Below the pieces are notes generated by a model. That model did no database searches, had not been told where the DNA came from, and was given only the letters and a program-made list of their open reading frames with translations. Below, in pieces: positions 56,363 to 64,000 of a stretch of 64,000 nucleotides of DNA. Both the position numbers and the translations under genes were made by a program. Within the stretch, counting starts at the first letter, position 1; every line of letters starts with the position of its first letter. Source of the DNA: Dama dama (taxonomy: Eukaryota; Chordata; Mammalia; Artiodactyla; Cervidae). The stretch covers positions 53,995,981-54,059,980 of the forward strand of contig NC_083693.1 of the NCBI RefSeq assembly GCF_033118175.1, given 5' to 3'.

Positions 56363-56894
56363 AAGATAGAATTAAATAAATGGACATACAAAAGAGATTA
56401 TGAATGAGAAGACAATATCTGTCATTTCTCTCTAATCCATAAAGACACTTTATTCTAATAAAAATTCCAAGTTTTTTTTTAATCTTGAAATTTGACAACT
56501 TGAAATAAACATTTATATGGAATAATAAAGTGTCCAAAAGAGCCAAAATAATTTAAAGAATAAATTGGGGGCAGTTTACTTTGTTGAATAACAAGATTTA
56601 ATGTGAAATGATAGCAATTAAAACAGTGTGATTTTGGCACAGGACAGGCAGTTAGACCCCATATGCAAGTGTGGCATTGTGTGTAATAGAGCTGGAAGGA
56701 TAAATCAATAAGGAAACTGTAGATCTTTTTATAAATAATACTGAGACAATTGGCTCTGAGTATGGGAAAAGAACTGTATTTTTATTTCATGTCACATGCA
56801 AAATGAAATTTGTAAAGATAAAGATCTAGAGAGAAAATAAAACTTGAAAACAAGAGAATATCCTTAATCTAAGGCTAAGAAAATTTATTATATT

Positions 56895-57060
56895 AAAAGC
56901 ACATCAAGGGACTTCCCTGGCTGAGACTCTGGGCTCCCAATGCAGGGTGCCTGGGTTTGATCACTGGTCAGGGAACTAGATCCCACATCCTACAACTAAG
57001 ACCTGACTCAGCCAAGTAAATAAATAGTTAGATAAATAAATATTTTTTAAAAAGCACATC
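56895..57060 (+). repeat. CHR-type SINE, sense, 11-bp TSD
   Basis: Element at 56906-57049: 'gggacttccctggctgagac', 'tttgatcactggtcagggaa', a (TAAA)n tail. TSD AAAAGCACATC at 56895-56905 and 57050-57060. Confidence 0.92.
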
Positions 57061-57424
57061 GAGTAGGCAAATGAATATGTTAACCATATTAAAATTTGTA
57101 TGCAAAAGGTATTATAAAGTTAAAAGTTAGTCATTTTGAGTAATTATTTGCAGTACATTATCTGATACTGAACTCATTGTTGCTAAAAAATTGCCTGAAT
57201 TTCCCTATCTCCTACCTTGATGAAGAGCATCATTATGGACCTACTCACCCAAGCTAACAACTAGTGGATGAAATAAACTAAGGGACAAGTCGATAAGAAA
57301 AATAAAAATAACTCCACAAAAAAGGGGCAAATGATGCAAAAAAAAAAAAAAGCCAAACAGTAAAATAAACCCTAAGAGTTAACATATAAAAGACATTTCG
57401 GCTTCACCTGTGATAAGATAAATG

Positions 57425-57679
57425 GAATTAAAACAATGCCAGGCTTCCCAGGTGGCTCAGTGGTAAAGAATCCTCACCTGCCAATGCAGGAGCCGCAGGA
57501 GATAAGGGTTTGACCCCTGGGTGGGAAAGATCCCCTGGAGGAGGAAATGGCAACCCACTCCAATATTCTTTCCTGTGTAAATCCATGGGCAGGGAAGCCT
57601 GACGGGTTACAGTCCATGGAGTCCCAGAGAGTCAGACAAAACTGAGTGACTGAGCATGCATGAACAGAATTAAAACAAT
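57425..57679 (+). repeat. Bov-tA SINE, full length, perfect 13-bp TSD
   Basis: Element at 57438-57666: 'ccaggcttcccaggtggctc' head, B-box variant 'gggtttgacccctggg', complete body, 'gtgactgagcatgcatgaa'. TSD GAATTAAAACAAT at 57425-57437 and 57667-57679. Confidence 0.95.
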
Positions 57680-57954
57680 AAGGTGTTAGTTCCTGTCCAC
57701 CAGACTGGCAAGTTTCTACAAGTCTGGTAGTACGGAGCATTGGCAAGAATGTCCTGAAAGAAGAGCTGTCATATAATGGAGGCAATTTGGTAAGACCTGA
57801 TAAAGTGAAAGATGTACAGCCCTAAGTGATTCTAGTTTTATAACACCTTGGAGAAACTCATACTTGTATAAGAGTTGTAATGGCAAAAACTTGTAACATC
57901 TGAAACTTTCTTGAGCAAGAAATATGTAAAAGGAAATTTACACATTCCTTTCTC

Positions 57955-58235
57955 AATAGAACCTTATTTCTCACTGCTCTGGAGGCTGGAGGTCCAAGAT
58001 CAAGGCATCAGCATGGTCTGGCCCATTGGTGTGGGCCCTCTTCCTGGTTCATAGCTGGCATCTTCTCCCTTTTGATCTCACATCTCTCAGAAGCCTCTTT
58101 TATAAGAATATCAATTCCATTCATGAGAGCTCTACTCTCATGACCTAAGCACCTCCCAAAGGTCCCACCTTCCAATGCCATCACCTTGAACATTAGGGTT
58201 TCAAAATATACATTTTGTTATGGACATCAGACCAT
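57955..58235 (-). mobile_element. MaLR (MLT1-like) LTR, antisense, partial
   Basis: 'ctctggaggctggaggtcca', 'cttcctggttcatagctggc', 'gacctaagcacctcccaaag' and 'attttgttatggacatcaga' are reversed MaLR wording. Its 5' part (reversed right end) is present and the other end is missing. Confidence 0.72.
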
Positions 58236-58960
58236 AAAAATGCATTATTGTATACTCACATATTTAATTACTATATATTCGGGTTATAGATACATTCTTT
58301 TTTTGTATTTGTCTCATATTCTCTGTTCTGTTTTTTCTCCTTTTTTGACCTTCATGAGTAAAATATTTAAAGTTTTTTAATTTTCCCTCTTATAATCAGT
58401 TTCCCTCTCAATGCTATTCTTTTAGTGATTATTCTTAAGATTACCACAGATATCCTTGACTAAATAAACACACTAAAAATTGATGCTTTTACCTCTGTTC
58501 AGTCAGTAAAACATCTGTAGAATACTTTATCCTCTTTAACCTCTTTCTCTTTTGTGCTATGGTTATCATTATTTCTCCATATATTTTAAGCCTACAGTGT
58601 TATTGTTTTCTAAAGTCAACAAACATTTGAATATAACCACATATTTACCTTCTCTTGCTTTACATTCTGTCCTGTATTTCTGTGCTTACATCTGGAATCT
58701 TGTACTTTTGCCTAAAGAACTCACTTGAATGTTTAGTGTGGATGTTTTGGAATAAAGTTTCAGAGTTCTTAGTTGCCTGAAAATATCTTTTGAAATTAAA
58801 ACAATTTGAAGGATGTTTTGCCAGGTATGTAGTACCAAACTGGAATTTATTTTCTTTCTGCACTTTAATTCCTTGGCTTCTTTTTTTCTGTTGACAACTC
58901 TTACTTGTTCTCTAAAGGAGGTGTGTCTGTCTTCTCTGGTTGCTTTTAAAATGTTCTCTT

Positions 58961-59090
58961 TGACTTTAGCTTTATTTTTTATTATTATTATTTTTTTTAT
59001 TTTTATTTATTTACTTTTTATTAGTTGGAGGCTAATTACTTCACAACATTTCAGTGGGTTTTGTCATACATTGATATGACTTTAGCTTTA
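58961..59090 (-). mobile_element. ~100-bp 5'-truncated bovine L1 with perfect 14-bp TSD
   Basis: Element at 58975-59076: T-rich tract then the last ~55 bp of the bovine L1 3'UTR ('agttggaggctaattacttc'). TSD TGACTTTAGCTTTA at 58961-58974 and 59077-59090. Its 3' end is identical to that of the L1 at 11863-13054 over about 60 bp. Confidence 0.93.
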
Positions 59091-59929
59091 AATAGCTTTG
59101 CTCAAAGTATTTGTGACTTTTTGTGGTGGGGGGATATTTACCTATGTGGGTTTAAATAGTTTCTTTAATCTGTGACTTGAGATCTTTTGTCAGTTTTTGA
59201 AAATTCTCATTTAGTTTTAGAATCATTGTTTCCTACCACTTCTCTGAAACTTCAGTTATAGAGATATTAGCCATTTTAACACATCCTACATATCTCTTGT
59301 GCTCCTCTTGTATATTTCTTTTCCCCCTCCATGTTCTAGTCTTTATGTTTTCTATTAACCTATCTTTCAGTTTCCTAATTATTTCTTCTATATCTAGTTA
59401 TGCCTTTAACTCTGTTTACTGAATTCTTATTTTCAGCTATTTTATAGATTCCATTACCATGATGAAACTCTCTATCTTGTCATTTATCTTATTGAAATTT
59501 TTAATTAAAATTATTTTAAAGTCTATGTCTGATAGCTCCAATATTTGGATCACCTTCTGGTCTACTGTCTATTTTCTGTTTGTTTTCCCCACTTTGGTTT
59601 TGGTCATTTTTTCTATACCTGGTATGCTAAATAGTTTTTTTTTAAAAAAGAATGTATACATTATATAAAAAAATTGTAAAGGCTCTGGATTATCCTATTC
59701 CAAATATGAGTTAGTTTTTCCTTTTTTGAAATGGAAGGTAGAATGGCCATCTTGATTCAGTCAGTAAGGAAGATGATTCAAGGCTGAATTTAAGTTTCTG
59801 TGGGAGTTGGTCTATTTTTTGTTTTGCTTTACCACAAAGCATAGACTTTGGGGAGTCTGAACTGAAGCCCAAGGTATTTGTCAGGTCATCTCTTCTTTGG
59901 TGGAGCTCAAATTAAAATGTGTGTTTTCT

Positions 59930-60068
59930 TTTATTTCTGGCTGTGCTAGTCTTCATTTCAGCTTAGTTGCCCCAAGGATATGAGATCTTAGTTCCCAGAC
60001 CAGAGATTGAACCCCCAGACTCTACATTGGAAGGCAGATTCTTAACCACTGGATCATCAGGGAAGTCC
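59930..60068 (-). repeat. CHR-type SINE, antisense
   Basis: 'ttctggctgtgctagtcttc', 'agaccagagattgaaccccc', head 'ggatcatcagggaagtccc'. Body shortened. Confidence 0.85.
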
Positions 60069-60545
60069 CCTCGAATTTTTTTTCTCTTTAGCACCAAAAG
60101 ACAGCCAGCAACTTAGGTCACTTGTAATTTAGGAATTAGCAAATTGGCAGAAAATTTTTAACTCACTTCTCTGTGATTCCTTTTTCTCCTGGATCCTGCT
60201 CCTTCTAATTTCTGGCTATCATAAGTGTCAGTTTTCATATTCAACCCTATGTAACTGACACAATCTCTGAACCACTGTTTTCTTCTTGACTGCCTAGCCC
60301 CGAGCCTTTTAGGAAAGAAATGGTAATAGGAGGTGTCATGGTCACTCTAGTGCATCTGCTTTCTCTCAAGGATTAGCTCTCAAGTTCTGGCAGTCTTGAT
60401 TGCTCTCCAGTGCCTTAGAAAATGACTTTTTTGGGTAGCTTATTGAGATTTTCTAGTTATTACTAGCATATGAGTGTTTGTCTTATATAAGCTACTCTGG
60501 CAGAAGTTTCTGATCTCCTTTTTCAATTGTTCTTTTCTGTTGTGG

Positions 60546-61057
60546 ATGATTTAAAGCTGTTTTAAAATGACACTTTGATTCATTACAATAGGTGGCAGAC
60601 CTCTAACTGATTCATTTATAATAATGTATACATTAGAAAGAGTAATACATATCAAAATGAGTAATGCTGTTGAAATTTAGTATGGTTAGATAACTATACC
60701 TGATTCTTGTGGTTAGACATTTAAATCACACTAGAATTACTTGTATTACTCCATTTCCCTGAAAAAAGGATGAAACTATCAATGGAAAACATACTTGTAG
60801 ATTTTGTAATGTCCTTAAAACTCAGCAGTGAGGAAGATAAACTTGTAAAACATTTCTCCATTGATTTAACTTTTTTGGTCAGAGAATTATTAAAAAAAAA
60901 TTCCCTAACTTTTATTGCTCTGCTGGCTAATAGTTTCTTTATGTCCTGAATTTACTGAATCAAGAAAACCTTATCTAGGAATCAGGTCAGACTTTACCTA
61001 TACTAAATACTCTCTATCCAATAACTCTATAATCTCACCAGTGTGAATTTTATAAAT
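60546..61057. other. Unique sequence
   Basis: Nothing recognised. AT-rich. Confidence 0.4.
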
Positions 61058-61109
61058 ATTACTAGACAATGTGACTTAGTGGAAAAGAACATAGACTAGG
61101 AGTTCAGAT

Positions 61110-62222
61110 AAGCAGTTTCTAGTTTATTGACTATGCCAAAGCCTTTGACTGTGTGGATCACAATAAACTGTGGAAAATTCTGGAAGAGATGGGAATACCA
61201 GACCACCTGACCTGCTTCTTGAGAAATCTGTATGCAGGTCAGGGAGCAACAGTTAGAACTGGACATGGAACAACAGACTGGTTCCAAATAGGAAAAGGAG
61301 TACATCAATGCTATATATTGTCACCATGCTTATTTAACTTATATGCAGAGTACATCATGAAAAATGCTGGACTGGAGGAAGCACAAGCTGGAATCAAGAT
61401 TGTCAGGACAAATATCAATAACCTCAGATATGCAGATGACACCACTCTTATGGCAGACATTGAAGAAGAACTAAAGAACCTCTTGATGCAAGTGAAAGAG
61501 GAGAGTGAAAAAATTGACTTAAAGCTCAACATTCAGAAAACTAAGATCATGGCATCCAGTCCCATCACTCCATGGCAAATAGATGGGGAAACAGTGGAAA
61601 CAGTGTCAGACTTTATTTTTTTGGGCTCCAAAATCATTGCAGATGGTGACTGCAGCCGTGAAATTAAAAGACGCTTACTCCTTAGAAGGAAAGTTATGTC
61701 CAACCTAGACAGCATATTAAAAAGCTACTACTTTACCATATTAAAAAGACTACTTTGCCAACAAAGCTTCATCTAATCAAGGCTATGGTTTTTCCATTAG
61801 TCATGTATGGATGTGAGAGTTGGACTACAAATAAAGCTGAGCACTGAAGAATTGATGCTTTTGAACTGTGGTGTTGGAAAGACTTTGAGAGTCCCTTGGA
61901 TTGCAAGGAGATCCAACCAGTCCATGCTAAAGGAAATCAGTCCTGAATATTCATTAGAAGGATTGATACTGAAGCTGAAACTCCAGTACTTTGGCCACCT
62001 GATGCGAAGAACTGACTCATTTGAAAAGACCCTGATGCTGGGAAAGATTGAAGGTGGGAGGAGAAGTGGACGACAGAGGATGAGATGGCTGGATGGCATC
62101 ACCGACTCAATGGACATGAGTTTGAGTAAATTCTGGGAGTTGGTGATGCACAGGGAGGCCTGGTGTGCTGCAGTCCATGGGGTCGCAAAGAGTCAGACAC
62201 GACTGAGCAACTGAACTGAACT
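61110..62222 (+). pseudogene. BovB LINE, 5'-truncated, long open RT frame with intact YADD
   Basis: Enters BovB in the RT fingers ('tttattgactatgccaaagc') and stays open for over 200 codons to 61776. This includes the palm block TVRTGHGTTDWFQIGKG and the catalytic YADD at 61429-61440. A ~30-bp disruption near 61722-61760 ('ctactactttaccatatta') partly repeats the 'atattaaaaagc' segment and ends the frame. The C-terminal frame 61807-62214 follows, then the tail 'gactgagcaactgaactgaa'. The RT lacks its N-terminus and the endonuclease, so it is inactive. Of the BovB copies in the window, this one best preserves the RT palm. Confidence 0.94.
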
Positions 62223-62283
62223 GAAGGGTCTTGTTCTGCTAGTGACTGTGATTTGAATCCTATAGACTTCTTTGGGCCTCTGT

Positions 62284-62505
62284 TTCCTTATCTGGTGGCT
62301 CAGATGGTAAAGCGTCTGCCTACAATGCGGGAGACCTGGGTTCGATGCCTGGGTGGGGAAGATCCTCTGGAGAAGGAAATGGCAACCCACTCCAGTACTC
62401 TTGCCTGGAAAATCCCGTGGGAGGAGCCTGGTAGGCTACCGTCCATGGGGTCACAAAGAGTCAGACACGACTGAGCGACTTCACTTCACTTCACTTCCTT
62501 ATCTG
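62284..62505 (+). repeat. Bov-tA SINE, perfect 11-bp TSD, inside MIR
   Basis: Element at 62295-62494: head 'gtggctcagatggtaaagcg' (first bases missing), B-box 'ggttcgatgcc', body with a 5-bp loss ('ccgtgggaggagcct'), tail (TTCAC)n. TSD TTCCTTATCTG at 62284-62294 and 62495-62505. Confidence 0.95.
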
Positions 62506-62530
62506 TAAAATAATAGTTAAAGTAGTCAGT

Positions 62531-62945
62531 GGTTGTGGCAGATTGTATTTTCCAAAGATGGCTTCACACATCATTATGCCTGATCACACATATTCTTACA
62601 AAGTAACTGAAATTCTGCTTGCTGAGAGGTGAGGTCTTTGTTGTCCTTTCCCCACTCCCTCACTTTAATCTGGGCAAGCACTTGTAACTGTTCCAACCAA
62701 TAGGCTATGGTAGAACTGAGGCTATGTTACTTCTGAGGCAAGGTCATAAGAAGATAGCGCTTCCACTTGACCTTTCTTTCTTGGGAGATACTTGCTGCAA
62801 CTTGGAACTCAACAACCTTGCTGTAAGGAATCCTGAATCAGCCCTTAGAGAGAGACCAGATGGAGAGACATCCAAGTGCAAAGAAACTATTTTTCCTCTT
62901 TCAGTTTCATCCTTTGGCCCACCTTCAGAGGTAACGGGTATCTCC
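62531..62945 (+). mobile_element. MaLR (MLT1-like) LTR, sense
   Basis: 'ttccaaagatggcttcacac', 'ttctgcttgctgagaggtga', 'ccaaccaataggctatggta', 'gcaaggtcataagaagatag' and 'ctgtaaggaatcctgaatca' in MaLR LTR order. No internal region. Confidence 0.65.
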
Positions 62946-63300
62946 AATTCCTGGGTCTTCTGTTGAACTGACAGGCTGCTTATTGCCTTTCCTTACTGTA
63001 GGTACTTAGTTTCTCACTTTTTCTGGTCCTCTGGATTCAGGGTCATCCATCCTTCTCCTTCCAGATTCCAAAATTTTGTTTTTATCTCTCATTTGCTATT
63101 GTCTTCTCTCCTGTGTTTTTTTATTCTTGGGGCTTCATGACTTTTCATTTCTCTTATTTTAATAGTGTTGAGAAAGAAGCAGAGGTGAATGCTTGTATTC
63201 TACCCTCCATGTTTAATTGAAATGTCCTCTTTCTTTTTCTAAATTTTCTATTAAAACTCCATTTTCTTTTTTGACCTTTTGCATAATCTTTGAAAGTTCT
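62946..63300. other. T-rich sequence, possibly old L1
   Basis: Weakly repeat-like ('gagaaagaagcagaggtgaa'), family not assigned. No gene. Confidence 0.3.
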
Positions 63301-63927
63301 CCATCACTTCATGGCAGATAGATGGGGAAACAGTGACTGACTTTATTTTTCTGCTCCAAAATCACTATAGATGGTGATTGCAGCCATGAAATTAAAAGAT
63401 GCTTACTCCTTGGAAGGAAAGTTATGACCAACCTAGACAGCATATTAAAAAGCAGAGACATTACTTTGTCAACAAAGGTCTGTCTAGTCAAAGCTATGGT
63501 TTTTCCAGTAGTCATGTATGGATGTGAGAGTTGGACTATAAAGAAAGCTGAGCACCAAAGAATTGATGCCTTTGAACTGTGGTGTTGGAGAAGACTCTTA
63601 AGAGTCCCTTGGACGGCAAGGAGATCCAACCAGTCCATCCTAAAGGAGATCAGTCCTGGGTGTTCATTGGAAGGACTGATGTTGAAGCTGAAACTCCAAT
63701 ACTTTGGCCACCAGATGTGAAGAGCTGACTCATTTGAAAAGACGCTGATGCTGGGAAAGATTGGGGGCAGGAGGAGAAGGGGGCAACAGAGAATGAGATG
63801 GTTGGATGGCATCACTGACTCGATGGACATGGGTTTGACTAGACTCTGAGAGTTGGTGATGGACAGGGAGGCCTGGTGTGCTATGGTTCATGGGTTCGCA
63901 AAGAGTCGGACATGACTGAGCAACTGA
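63301..63927 (+). mobile_element. BovB, 5'-truncated, sense
   Basis: Starts at 'ccatcacttcatggcagata', downstream of the RT catalytic box, and runs to 'catgactgagcaactgaac'. A ~10-bp loss at 'acagtgactgact' compared with other copies. The 98-codon frame 63424-63720 preserves the C-terminal domain. The flanks TGAAAGTTCT and TAAAAGTTTT could be a worn TSD. Confidence 0.94.
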
Positions 63928-64000
63928 ACTAAAAGTTTTGACTATAACAACTACTAAAACTTCCTGCAGGGTCAGGTATTTGCTATCATGTTGCTAGTGA

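Larger units (their letters stand above)
56575..57950 (+). mobile_element. Old L1M ORF2, sense, split by CHR and Bov-tA
   Basis: 'caattaaaacagtgtgattt', later 'ggggcaaatgatgcaaaaaa', 'ccaccagactggcaagtttc' and 'gagaaactcatacttgtata' follow L1 ORF2 order. Two young SINEs with exact TSDs sit inside. Degenerate. Confidence 0.68.
58390..60545 (-). mobile_element. Old L1M upstream region, antisense, with two insertions
   Basis: A T-rich reversed L1M-like text: 'ggttgcttttaaaatgttct', 'gtctatgtctgatagctcca', 'gattgctctccagtgcctta'. Interrupted by a tiny young L1 (58975-59076) and a CHR (59930-60068). Extent and subfamily are uncertain. Confidence 0.5.
61058..62520 (+). repeat. MIR SINE split by BovB and by Bov-tA
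   Basis: Three pieces: 61058-61109 ('gtgacttagtggaaaagaac'), 62223-62294 ('gctagtgactgtgatttgaa', 'gggcctctgtttccttatct') and 62506-62520 ('taaaataatagt'). Read together they give a MIR in order, so both insertions landed in one ancient SINE. Confidence 0.75.

Noticed and set aside
63309..63830. 173-codon minus-strand frame
   Set aside because: Opposite-strand shadow of the sense BovB at 63301-63927.

Overview
This is non-coding ruminant nuclear DNA, most likely cattle or a close bovid. The diagnosis rests on the repeats. Bov-tA and Bov-A2 SINEs and BovB (RTE-type) LINEs are dense and found together only in ruminants. Cetartiodactyl CHR-type tRNA SINEs, laurasiatherian and bovine L1, and mammal-wide relics (MIR, L2, L3/CR1, MER5A, Tigger, MaLR LTRs, an ERV pol fragment) fill in around them. 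I found no host protein-coding exon, rRNA, functional tRNA or CRISPR array. Every open frame with a recognisable domain belongs to a retrotransposon, a DNA transposon or an endogenous retrovirus.

Layout. 0-6 kb: CHR SINEs, a Tigger end, a Bov-A2 with perfect target-site duplication (TSD) and an antisense ERV pol relic. 6-11 kb: a BovB inside an L1 3' end, then a second L1 split by another BovB. 11-16 kb: MaLR LTR, old L1, a young antisense L1 joined in frame to an antisense BovB (314-codon chimeric frame), a head-to-head BovB partner, then LTR/L2/MIR layers. 16-21 kb: Bov-tA/Bov-A2 copies and a textbook 5'-truncated BovB with a 15-bp TSD. 20.8-25.9 kb: a repeat-poor island. 26-35 kb: L1 relics, one carrying a Tigger transposase fragment, plus L2 and L3/CR1. 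35-42 kb: mostly unique sequence with an X-box motif, a small CpG/CRE cluster and possible conserved non-coding sequence. 42-48 kb: two related degenerate LTRs, two antisense BovB copies and a MER5A split by BovB. 48-55 kb: MaLR LTRs and unique sequence with a palindromic X-box. 55-64 kb: L1 layers with nested SINEs, a BovB with an intact YADD box, and a MIR hit by both a BovB and a Bov-tA.

The window reads as a layered insertion record in a gene-poor region. MIR, L2, L3, Tigger, MER5A and MaLR LTRs form the oldest layer. L1M and CHR are intermediate. BovB, Bov-tA, Bov-A2 and bovine L1 are the youngest, and many keep exact TSDs. No set of genes here works together as a pathway. The most notable objects are the BovB-L1 chimeric open frame, a poly(T)-only insertion flanked by a 16-bp duplication, and the repeat-poor blocks with candidate regulatory motifs. 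Family names come from recognising consensus sequence by eye, and subfamilies were not resolved.
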